8,733 nucleotides of DNA, from the NCBI GenBank assembly GCA_030605915.1, contig JAUWHM010000141.1:1-8733 (forward strand), given 5' to 3'. The stretch comes from Nitrospirota bacterium (GTDB taxonomy: Bacteria; NPL-UPA2; JAGMAN01). The notes below the pieces were generated by a model. It searched no databases. It saw only the letters and a list, made by a program, of their open reading frames with translations, and had not been told where the DNA came from. The number at the start of each line of letters is the position of its first letter. The first letter of the stretch is position 1. Both the position numbers and the translations under genes were made by a program. Shown piece by piece: positions 1 to 5,983 of the stretch.

Positions 1-1
1 A

Positions 2-430
2 AGGCCCGGTCCTATCGCAAATAAAGCGGGTAAAATTATTGGAAAGCACCGAGGAATTATTTTTTACACCATTGGACAGCGCAAGGGATTAGGTATAGCT
101 GCTAAAGAGCCTTTATATGTAATTGCCATTGATAAGGAAAGAAACACTGTCGTAGTGGGTAGGGAACGAGAAATCTATGCAGATGAGCTGATAGCTACTG
201 AAGTAAATTATATAGTGGGGAGAAAATTCTCTGCGCCCATCAAGGTAAAAGCGAGGATAAGATACAATATGCCAGAGGCAGAAGCAATAGTTACCCCTCT
301 AGAAAATAGTAGGATCCACCTGAAATTTGACCAGCCCCAGCGGGCAATCACTCCCGGGCAAGCAGTGGTATTTTACCAGGGAGATATTGTCATTGGGGGA
401 GGGACGATATTAGAGCAAAGAGAGAAATAA
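2..430 (+). CDS. mnmA: tRNA-specific 2-thiouridylase MnmA, C-terminal part (5' end outside window)
   Basis: The frame is open from base 2 to the TAA at 428-430, so about 142 C-terminal residues of a protein usually near 360 residues are present. MnmA uses ATP and a persulfide sulfur to make 2-thiouridine at the wobble position of Lys, Glu and Gln tRNAs in the cytoplasm. What is visible is the family signature FYTIGQRKGLGIA near the start of the fragment, then PLYVIAIDKERNTVVVGRE, and the closing beta-barrel with TPGQAVVFYQGDIVIGGGTI. These belong to the central linker and C-terminal barrel; the ATP-binding PP-loop and catalytic cysteines lie upstream and cannot be checked. No frameshift or internal stop is seen. 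The next reading frame (fdhD remnant) begins 3 bases after the stop, which suggests one transcript. Identification is by remembered family motifs and is firm. Confidence 0.95.
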   Translation, partial: RPGPIANKAGKIIGKHRGIIFYTIGQRKGLGIAAKEPLYVIAIDKERNTVVVGREREIYADELIATEVNYIVGRKFSAPIKVKARIRYNMPEAEAIVTPLENSRIHLKFDQPQRAITPGQAVVFYQGDIVIGGGTILEQREK

Positions 431-433
431 AGG

Positions 434-689
434 ATGGGAAATAGAACAGAGGATTTTCCGATAGTACGGGTTACCGAAAAAGTGAGGGAAATGAAAGAAG
501 ATGTAGTCATCAGAGAATCTCCTCTGACTATCTTTTTAAATAGTCAAGAGGAACATTCCTATAATTATTTCTAGAGCCGCACCTACTAATCTGGCAGTAA
601 GACTTGCTAATAAGTTAAGAATAACTCTTATGGGTTTTGCCAGAGGCAAAAGAATAAACATTTATACTAATGACTGGAGAGTAAAGTGA
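434..689 (+). pseudogene. fdhD: fdhD remnant: N- and C-terminal ends of formate dehydrogenase accessory sulfurtransferase, middle deleted and frame shifted
   Basis: FdhD passes sulfur from a cysteine desulfurase to the molybdenum cofactor of formate dehydrogenase; the family is about 260 residues. Here an ATG at 434 opens a 46-codon frame ending at TAG 572-574. It contains the FdhD N-terminal pattern RVTEKVREMKEDVVIRESPL followed by TIFLNSQE. From about 549, in a different frame, the typical FdhD C-terminus appears: NIPIIISRAAPTNLAVRLAN, then GFARGKRINIYTNDW, ending at TGA 687-689. Roughly 170 codons are missing, including the Cys-containing active loop, so no working enzyme can be made. Both ends are otherwise clean, with no stops or degraded motifs, which points to a single recent internal deletion or an assembly artefact. 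The gene starts 3 bases after mnmA and its TGA overlaps the GTG of nadA. The alternative, two unrelated small genes, is unlikely given the collinear family matches. Confidence 0.85.
676..688 (+). promoter_or_regulatory. Shine-Dalgarno and GTG start of nadA overlapping the fdhD stop
   Basis: GGAGAG at 676-681 lies 4 bases before GTG 686-688. The four bases GTGA (686-689) hold both the nadA start and the fdhD stop, a classic arrangement for translational coupling. The first in-frame ATG (716) has a less well placed purine run (GAGAGGG at about 13 bases), so the GTG is preferred. Confidence 0.6.
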
Positions 690-1603
690 ATATAAGAGAG
701 GGCAATTCAGAGTTAATGGAGAAGATTCAGAAGCTTAAAAGAGAGAGAAATGCTATAATTCTCGTCCATAATTATCAAATAGCTGAAGTGCATGATATCG
801 CTGACTACATGGGCGATTCTTTGGGTCTGAGTCGAATCGCCAGTGGCACCGATGCGGATGTAATCGTCTTCTGTGGAGTCCGCTTTATGGCTGAGACGGC
901 ATCCATCCTTTGTCCAGACAGAATAGTCCTTATGCCCGATATAAATGCCGGGTGCCCTATGGCGAATATGATTACTGCTGATAGACTGCGAGCCCTAAAA
1001 AGAGAACACCCAAAGGCGCAAGTATTATCTTACGTTAATACTTCTGCTGAGGTTAAAGCAGAGGCTGATATCTGCTGTACTTCTACAAATGCTATTGAGA
1101 TAGTAAAGTCATTAAAGGATGTTGAAGAGATTATCTTTGTCCCTGATAAATATTTGTCCTATTATGTATCTACAAAAGCTAATCATAGGTTTATTCCCTG
1201 GAATGGATACTGCCCCACCCATGTCAGAATTCTGCCTGAGGATATCTTGAGACAAAAGAAAGCCCATCCTGAAGCTCTGGTTTTAGTCCATCCTGAATGC
1301 ACCCCCCCGGTTATTCAGCTTGCTGACGAGGCTCTCTCCACGGAGGGGATGTGTAAATATGCAAGGGCATCTAATGCCTCTGAGATAATTGTGGGCACAG
1401 AGATAGGGTTGCTCTATAGATTGCAGAAGGAGAATCCCGAGAAGAAATTCTATCCTGCTTCGGAGCAAGCTATATGCCCAAGTATGAAATTAACCACATT
1501 AGAGAAGGTATTATGGTGCCTGGAGGATATGAGATATGAGGTCAAGGTTCCTGAAGAGATTCGTCTCAAAGCCAAAAAGGCCGTAGATAGAATGTTACAG
1601 TAA
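686..1603 (+). CDS. nadA: Quinolinate synthase NadA ([4Fe-4S])
   Basis: NadA condenses iminoaspartate with dihydroxyacetone phosphate to quinolinate, the precursor of the NAD pyridine ring, in the cytoplasm. The 305-residue product matches the compact NadA form, close in length to the Thermotoga maritima enzyme. Visible motifs are HNYQ (28-31), GDSLGLS (43-49), CGVRFMAETA (63-72), PDINAGCPMAN (84-94), YVNTSAEVKA (116-125), NGYCPTH (173-179), HPECTPPV (202-209), GTEIGLLYRL (237-246) and CPSMKLTTLE (264-273). By alignment from memory with T. maritima NadA (Cys81, Cys168, Cys254), the cluster ligands should be Cys90, Cys176 and Cys264, and all are present. The GTG start is supported by GGAGAG at 676-681; if the ATG at 716 is used the protein is 295 residues. 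NadB and NadC are not in the window. The gene is last in the mnmA-fdhD-nadA run and is followed by a separate promoter. Confidence 0.96.
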   Translation: MNIREGNSELMEKIQKLKRERNAIILVHNYQIAEVHDIADYMGDSLGLSRIASGTDADVIVFCGVRFMAETASILCPDRIVLMPDINAGCPMANMITADRLRALKREHPKAQVLSYVNTSAEVKAEADICCTSTNAIEIVKSLKDVEEIIFVPDKYLSYYVSTKANHRFIPWNGYCPTHVRILPEDILRQKKAHPEALVLVHPECTPPVIQLADEALSTEGMCKYARASNASEIIVGTEIGLLYRLQKENPEKKFYPASEQAICPSMKLTTLEKVLWCLEDMRYEVKVPEEIRLKAKKAVDRMLQ

Positions 1604-1635
1604 GACGAAATTCTAAAAAAAATTCAAAATAAAAC

Positions 1636-1664
1636 TTGACAAGTGTAGGATAGTGTGGCATATT
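1636..1664 (+). promoter_or_regulatory. Sigma70-type promoter for the hisH-purF operon
   Basis: A perfect -35 box TTGACA (1636-1641) is followed after exactly 17 bases by CATATT (1659-1664), which matches 4 of 6 positions of TATAAT. An A-rich tract (1616-1634) precedes it and could act as an UP element. Transcription would start near 1671, giving about 83 bases of leader before hisH. The site lies 32 bases past the nadA stop. Confidence 0.75.
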
Positions 1665-1672
1665 GCAGATGG

Positions 1673-1699
1673 AAGATAAAGCACAAGGTTAGTGCTTAA
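1673..1699 (+). repeat. 27-base direct repeat, copy 1 (leader of hisH), with a small hairpin
   Basis: These 27 bases recur without a mismatch at 7394-7420, at the end of purF. Inside lies a 6-bp hairpin, AAGCAC (1679-1684) and GTGCTT (1692-1697), around a 7-base loop. Downstream, both copies go on to a terminator hairpin and end in an identical 17-base stretch (1718-1734 and 7448-7464), so the whole element is about 62 bp here and 71 bp at the other site. The function is unknown: leader RNA, part of a two-hairpin terminator, or a small dispersed element. Confidence 0.85.
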
Positions 1700-1704
1700 G
1701 AGAC

Positions 1705-1728
1705 AAGGGCGTTCAAGACGCCCTTTTT
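1705..1728 (+). terminator. Intrinsic terminator (attenuator-like) in the hisH leader
   Basis: AAGGGCGT (1705-1712) pairs with ACGCCCTT (1718-1725) around the loop TCAAG, and the T tract runs through 1724-1728. It lies about 35-58 bases downstream of the predicted transcription start and 25 bases before the hisH start, so the operon must be read through it. This fits attenuation, or termination of nadA transcripts combined with a short RNA made from the promoter just upstream. I found no upstream sequence that clearly forms an antiterminator. Confidence 0.75.
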
Positions 1729-1753
1729 ACTTTAGGGATGAAGAGGGACAATT

Positions 1754-2365
1754 TTGATCGCCGTAATTGACTACGGAATGGGGAATCTGAGGAGTGTAAG
1801 TAGGGCGCTGGAGAGAGTGGGAGGCAAGATTAAGGTAACCTCAGATAGAGAGATAATTGAGAATGCTGATTCCTTAGTCCTGCCAGGGGTAGGTGCCTTT
1901 TCTCAGGCCATGGAAAACCTGGACTCGCTTGATCTCTGTTCCTTAATTCGTCAGAAAATTGAAGAGGGGATAGCTTTCCTGGGCATCTGTTTGGGCTTAC
2001 AGCTCCTCTTTACAGAAAGCGAAGAGGGAAAATGCGCAGGACTGGATATTATCCCGGGGAAAGTGAAGAAGTTTTCCTTCAAGGAGCCCTTGAAAGTTCC
2101 TCATATGGGTTGGAATGCTGTGAAGAAAGTGATGAGCAGTAAGTGTAAGGTTATGGAAGGAATTCCTGATGGTTCTTACTTCTATTTTGCTCACTCTTAT
2201 TATGTAGAGCCGCAGGATGAAATCGCAGTTCTGACCAGGACTGAATACGGGCTAAAATTTACCTCGGCTATTTGCCAGGGTAATATCGTCGGCGTGCAAT
2301 TTCATCCTGAGAAGAGTGCAGATATGGGGTTGAAGTTGCTGAGAAACTTCATTGAGCATAGGTAA
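1754..2365 (+). CDS. hisH: Imidazole glycerol phosphate synthase, glutamine amidotransferase subunit HisH
   Basis: HisH hydrolyses glutamine and channels ammonia to HisF, which makes imidazole glycerol phosphate and AICAR in histidine synthesis. The 203-residue length is normal for the family. Visible are the N-terminal IDYGMGNLRSV (5-15), the oxyanion-loop PGVGAF (44-49), the nucleophile elbow GICLGLQLLF with Cys79, PHMGWN (116-121), FAHSYYV (145-151) and VQFHPEKS with His184 and Glu186, so the Cys-His-Glu triad is complete. The start is TTG at 1754: GAGGG at 1743-1747 is 6 bases upstream, and the first residues (MIAVIDYG) align with the usual family start. This is the first gene of the operon and is preceded by the terminator-containing leader. 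Its obligate partner HisF is encoded two genes away (5178-5972) rather than next to it. Confidence 0.96.
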   Translation: MIAVIDYGMGNLRSVSRALERVGGKIKVTSDREIIENADSLVLPGVGAFSQAMENLDSLDLCSLIRQKIEEGIAFLGICLGLQLLFTESEEGKCAGLDIIPGKVKKFSFKEPLKVPHMGWNAVKKVMSSKCKVMEGIPDGSYFYFAHSYYVEPQDEIAVLTRTEYGLKFTSAICQGNIVGVQFHPEKSADMGLKLLRNFIEHR

Positions 2366-2366
2366 G

Positions 2367-2372
2367 AGGTGA
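2367..2372 (+). promoter_or_regulatory. Strong Shine-Dalgarno site of guaA
   Basis: AGGTGA directly follows the hisH stop codon and lies 7 bases before the ATG at 2380. It fixes the guaA start and indicates that this broken gene is still well translated at its 5' end. Confidence 0.6.
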
Positions 2373-2379
2373 GAGTAGA

Positions 2380-3587
2380 ATGAATCTGGAGCGGGTGGCC
2401 ATCTTGGATTTTGGCTCCCAGTATAGCCAGCTCATTGCCCGTCGGGTGAGGGAGTTAAGAGTCTACGCCGAGCTCCTTCCCTACGATATTTCTGCCTCTG
2501 CGCTGGCTAAGGATAAACCAAAGGCAATCATCCTTTCCGGTGGACCAGCCAGCCTGACGGCTGAGGAGAGCCCGGTCTGTGAGAAAGAGATTTTTGAACT
2601 GGGAGTTCCCACCCTCGGCATCTGTTACGGAGCGCAGCTCATGGGAAAGCTCTTAGGAGGAGAGGTAGCCTCCTCCATGGCGCGGGAATATGGCCAGGCT
2701 ACCCTTTTAGTTGATAAAGGAGATGACCTGTTCCAGAGACTTGATAAGGAACTTGTCGTCTGGATGAGCCACGGAGATAAGGTCTCCAGGCTTCCTCCTA
2801 ACTTTGAGGTTATAGCCCACACCCCTAATTCTCCTATGGCTGCCATGAGAAACAAAGCAAGAAAACTGTTTGGACTGCAGTTCCATCCTGAAGTGGTTCA
2901 TACACCAAAGGGGAAGGAGATTCTTAAGAACTTCCTTTATCAAATTGCTAAATGTTCTCCCACCTGGACGATGAAGTCCTTCCTTGAGCGCTCCTTGGAG
3001 GAGATGAGGCAAGAGGTGGGTGAAGAGAGGGTGCTGTGCGCTCTCAGTGGTGGAGTGGATTCTTCCGTTCTATGTCTCCTTCTTCAAAAGGCGGTGGGAG
3101 AAAGATTGGTGGCTGTCTTCGTGGATAATGGTCTTCTCCGGAAAAACGAGGGAGAGAGAGTAAGAGAGACCTTTGAAAGCTATTATCGCTTGAACTTAAG
3201 ATGTGTAGATGCTGGGGAGCAATTTCTGAAAAAGCTAAGAGGAGTCACTGACCCGGAGGAGAAGAGAAGAATAATCGGGAATGAGTTTATCAAAGTGTTT
3301 GAGGAGGAGGCAATGAGGATAAAGAAGGTAAAGTATCTGGCTCAGGGGACCCTTTATCCGGATGTCATTGAGAGCCGCTCGGCTCGGGGAAGACCTTCGG
3401 CTACCATTAAGACACATCACAATGTAGGAGGTTTGCCGCAAGAGATGAATCTAAAACTGATTGGGCTAAGCTCCCCGACAGGCTACTCCGAAGAATCTCT
3501 AACCGCATCATCAATGAAGTCAGGGGAATAAACCGGGTGGTCTATGATATAAGCTCCAAGCCGCCAAGCACAATTGAGTGGGAGTGA
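2380..3587 (+). pseudogene. guaA: GMP synthase (glutamine-hydrolysing) GuaA with internal C-terminal deletion and frameshift
   Basis: GuaA converts XMP to GMP using ATP and glutamine; it is normally near 510 residues. The frame from 2380 reads 361 normal residues: a class I amidotransferase domain with ILDFGSQYSQLIARRVRE (8-25), GICYGAQLMG with Cys82 and LQFHPEVVHT with His169 and Glu171, then the ATP pyrophosphatase domain with the P-loop SGGVDSS (223-229), FVDNGLLRKNE (247-257), LYPDVIESR (325-333) and HHNVGGLPQEMN (346-357). After NLKLI the frame turns into unrelated residues and stops at 3529-3531. From 3456, in another frame, the last 43 codons of a normal GuaA follow: TDWAKLPDRLLRRISNR, then IINEVRGINRVVYDISSKPP, ending TIEWE at TGA 3585-3587. 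About 105-110 codons, most of the XMP-binding and dimerization domain, are absent. A 383-residue truncated protein could be made but should not form normal GMP synthase. The rest shows no decay. The pyrG ribosome site is inside the retained tail. Confidence 0.88.
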
Positions 3588-3594
3588 GAAGATG
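3580..3594 (+). promoter_or_regulatory. Shine-Dalgarno and ATG that decide the pyrG start
   Basis: GGGAG (3580-3584) stands 7 bases before ATG 3592-3594. The upstream in-frame TTG at 3574 has no such site, and would add six residues not seen in the CTP synthase family, whose N-terminus is typically M-(T/A)-KYIF-TGG. The site sits in the last codons of the guaA remnant. Confidence 0.8.
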
Positions 3595-5184
3595 ACCAAA
3601 TATATCTTTATTACCGGTGGAGTGCTTTCTTCCCTGGGGAAAGGAATTTCTGCTTCATCCATTGGTTGCCTTTTGGAGAGCCGGGGCCTGAGGGTAACCC
3701 TGCAGAAGATAGACCCCTATCTCAATGTTGACCCGGGGACGATGAGTCCCTTCCAGCATGGGGAAGTCTATGTCACTGATGATGGAGCAGAGACAGACCT
3801 TGATCTGGGACACTATGAGCGTTTCACCAGCCTGAGCACCGGACAGAAAAACAATTTCACGGCTGGACAGATTTACCAATCTATAATCAGCAAGGAGAGA
3901 GAGGGAGATTATTTGGGTAGGACGGTTCAAGTTGTTCCCCATGTAACTGATGAGATTAAAAGATTCATCAAGAGGGTGGCTCGGGGGAGGAGGTTGGATG
4001 TAGTCATCGTTGAGGTTGGAGGCACAGTCGGTGATATAGAGGGGCTTCCTTTCTTAGAGGCTATCCGGCAATTCCCACTGGACATCGGGGAAGAAAATTG
4101 CCTCTATATTTACCTCACCCTGGTCCCTTATATTCGCAGCGCCAACGAGATAAAGACAAAGCCCACTCAGCACAGCGTAGCCCGCCTGCGGGAAATCGGG
4201 ATACAGCCGGAGATATTGCTGTGCCGCACCGAAAAGCCATTTTCCAAAGAGGTGAAGAGGAAGATAGCTCTCTTCTGCAATGTTACGGAAGAAGCTATCA
4301 TTCAGGCCATTGATGTTGATTCTATTTATGAGGTCCCTCTCATCTACAAAGAGCAGGGATTAGACAGGACAATCATTAAGCGGCTTGGCCTTCCTAGAAG
4401 GAGGCAGGACCTATCCCAATGGGAGGAGATGCTCAGGCGGCTCAAGAATCCGTCCACTTCCACTGAAATTGCTGTCATCGGGAAATATGTCCGTTTGCAG
4501 GATGCTTACAAGAGCATCAATGAGGCCCTAATTCACGCCGGGGCAGCTAATAGCTGTCGGGTGAAGACTAAATGGGTAGATGCTGAGGAGATTGAGAAAG
4601 AGGGCGCAGATAAGCTTCTTGAAAGGGCAAGGGGAATTCTGGTTCCCGGTGGGTTTGGGGACCGGGGGATTGAAGGAAAGATAGAAGCCATTAGATGTGC
4701 TCGGCAGAAGAAAGTTCCCTTCCTGGGAATCTGCCTTGGCATGCAGTGCGCAGTAATAGAGTTTGCTCGCCGCGTTTGTGGTCTTAAGTCTGCCAATAGC
4801 TCTGAATTCAATCCGAGAACTCCTCATGCGGTAATTGATTTACTTCTTGAGCAAAGAAAGGTCAAAGACAAGGGGGGGACAATGCGATTGGGTTCTTACC
4901 CCTGCCAGATTCCTCCTGATTCCTTAGCTCGTAAGGCTTATGGAAAGAGTAGAATTGGAGAAAGGCATCGGCATCGCTACGAATTCAATATGCAGTATAA
5001 GAGACAATTGACGGAAGCTGGGATGGAGCTAAGCGGTCTCTCCCCGGATGGCCGCCTGGTGGAGATTATTGAGATAAGTAACCATCCTTGGTTCGTTGCC
5101 TGCCAGTTCCATCCCGAATTTAAGTCAAAGCTGAGCCAACCCCATCCTCTCTTCCGTGATTTCATTAAGGCCAGTCTATGTTAG
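3592..5184 (+). CDS. pyrG: CTP synthase PyrG
   Basis: PyrG aminates UTP to CTP with ATP and glutamine. The 530-residue product has the usual length and both domains. The synthetase domain shows KYIFITGGVLSSLGKGISAS (3-22), KIDPYLNVDPGTMSPFQHGE (39-58), VTDDGAETDLDLGHYERF (61-78), EVGGTVGDIEG (141-151) and KTKPTQHSV (188-196). The glutamine amidotransferase domain shows GKYVRLQDAYKS (297-308), VPGGFGDRG (351-359), the nucleophile elbow FLGICLGMQ with Cys381, ERHRHRYEFN (457-466) and CQFHPEF with His507 and Glu509. No lesion is visible. The start at 3592 is chosen from the family N-terminus and from GGGAG at 3580-3584. The gene begins 4 bases after the guaA remnant ends and overlaps hisF by 7 bases, so it sits firmly inside the operon. 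Confidence 0.97.
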   Translation: MTKYIFITGGVLSSLGKGISASSIGCLLESRGLRVTLQKIDPYLNVDPGTMSPFQHGEVYVTDDGAETDLDLGHYERFTSLSTGQKNNFTAGQIYQSIISKEREGDYLGRTVQVVPHVTDEIKRFIKRVARGRRLDVVIVEVGGTVGDIEGLPFLEAIRQFPLDIGEENCLYIYLTLVPYIRSANEIKTKPTQHSVARLREIGIQPEILLCRTEKPFSKEVKRKIALFCNVTEEAIIQAIDVDSIYEVPLIYKEQGLDRTIIKRLGLPRRRQDLSQWEEMLRRLKNPSTSTEIAVIGKYVRLQDAYKSINEALIHAGAANSCRVKTKWVDAEEIEKEGADKLLERARGILVPGGFGDRGIEGKIEAIRCARQKKVPFLGICLGMQCAVIEFARRVCGLKSANSSEFNPRTPHAVIDLLLEQRKVKDKGGTMRLGSYPCQIPPDSLARKAYGKSRIGERHRHRYEFNMQYKRQLTEAGMELSGLSPDGRLVEIIEISNHPWFVACQFHPEFKSKLSQPHPLFRDFIKASLC

Positions 5185-5972
5185 CCAAAAGGATTATCCC
5201 CTGTCTGGATGTTAAGGACGGACGGGTAGTTAAGGGCATTCACTTCCTCAATTTAAGAGATGCCGGAGACCCTGTAGAAATCGCAGCCCATTATAGCCGG
5301 GAGGGAGCGGATGAGGTGGTCTTCTTAGACATCACAGCCACCATTGAAAGTCGCCCCATTATACTCGAGGTAGTTAAGAGAACAGCTGAGGAAGTTTTCA
5401 TTCCTCTGACGGTAGGAGGAGGAATCAGCGCAGTAGAGGATATAAAACAGTTGCTTGCCTCAGGTGCAGATAAAGTATCCATAAATACAGCGGCGGTGAA
5501 GAATCCAGGGCTGATAAGGGAAAGTTCAAAAAAATTCGGAAGTCAGTGTACCGTTGTAGCTATTGATGCGAAGCTGCAGAAGACAGGTCTCTCATCTGAC
5601 ATCTGTCATCTGACATCTGATGGAAAGTGGGAAGTTTACATTGATTCCGGCCGCACGCCCACCGGACTGGATGCTCTTAAGTGGGCAAAGGAGGTGGAAA
5701 GCTTAGGTGCGGGGGAGATACTGCTGACAAGCATGGATGCTGATGGGACTAAAGCCGGGTATGATTTAGAGCTTACTAAAAGAGTCTCGGAGTCGGTGGA
5801 TATTCCGGTGATTGCTTCGGGAGGAGCGGGAAACTTAGAACACCTCTATCAAGTTCTGTCAGAGGGGAAAGCTGATGCCGTGCTTGCCGCTTCAATTTTT
5901 CATTATGGCGAATATACCATAAAAGAGGCAAGAGAGTATCTTAGGAGCAAGGGAATAATTGCAAGAAACTGA
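5178..5972 (+). CDS. hisF: Imidazole glycerol phosphate synthase cyclase subunit HisF, with a repeat-derived loop insertion
   Basis: HisF is the (beta-alpha)8-barrel that uses HisH-derived ammonia to turn PRFAR into imidazole glycerol phosphate and AICAR. The 264 residues contain RIIPCLDVKDGRVVKG (5-20) with catalytic Asp11, VGGGI (79-83), GADKVSINTAAV (97-108), VVAIDAK (126-132) with catalytic Asp130, PTGLDALKWAKEVE (161-174), GAGEILLTSMDADGTKAGYD (177-196), VIASGGAG (211-218) and LAASIFHYGE (236-245). Residues about 133-148 (LQKTGLSSDICHLTSD) form a loop longer than in the T. maritima enzyme, which is about 253 residues. That loop is encoded by a heptamer tandem repeat at 5592-5619. The start overlaps the pyrG stop by 7 bases, with AAGG at 5167-5170 as a weak ribosome site, which suggests coupled translation. 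hisA is not adjacent. The enzyme is probably functional because the insertion lies between two conserved blocks. Confidence 0.96.
   Translation: MLAKRIIPCLDVKDGRVVKGIHFLNLRDAGDPVEIAAHYSREGADEVVFLDITATIESRPIILEVVKRTAEEVFIPLTVGGGISAVEDIKQLLASGADKVSINTAAVKNPGLIRESSKKFGSQCTVVAIDAKLQKTGLSSDICHLTSDGKWEVYIDSGRTPTGLDALKWAKEVESLGAGEILLTSMDADGTKAGYDLELTKRVSESVDIPVIASGGAGNLEHLYQVLSEGKADAVLAASIFHYGEYTIKEAREYLRSKGIIARN
5592..5619 (+). repeat. Tandem heptamer repeat inside hisF (4 units of WCATCTG)
   Basis: The 14-mer TCATCTGACATCTG occurs twice back to back (5592-5605 and 5606-5619). Each 14-mer is two heptamers that differ in one base (TCATCTG, ACATCTG). The 28 bases are not a multiple of three, so successive units are read in different frames, giving SSDICHLTSD. 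The whole enlarged loop keeps the hisF frame. Confidence 0.9.
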
Positions 5973-5983
5973 GGAACGGAATA

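Noticed and set aside
1669..1692. Seven-codon frame MEDKAQG that could be an attenuation leader peptide
   Set aside because: Its ATG lies at or before the predicted transcription start (about 1671), has no ribosome site, and has no run of His or Gln codons.
2107..2160. Segment KVMSSKCKVMEG in HisH that looks like a repeat-derived insertion
   Set aside because: The HisH length and flanking motifs are normal, and no DNA repeat is visible there, unlike in hisF.
3574..3591. TTG start six codons upstream of the pyrG ATG
   Set aside because: The family N-terminus begins at the ATG, the ribosome site GGGAG at 3580-3584 lies downstream of the TTG, and these bases belong to the guaA tail.
4528..4827. 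Overlapping minus-strand frames of 92-99 codons opposite pyrG
   Set aside because: Both are opposite a fully conserved CTP synthase domain; they are by-products of its codon use.
5592..5619. Short regularly spaced repeat that could be read as a CRISPR-like array
   Set aside because: The units are directly adjacent heptamers without spacers and lie inside hisF.
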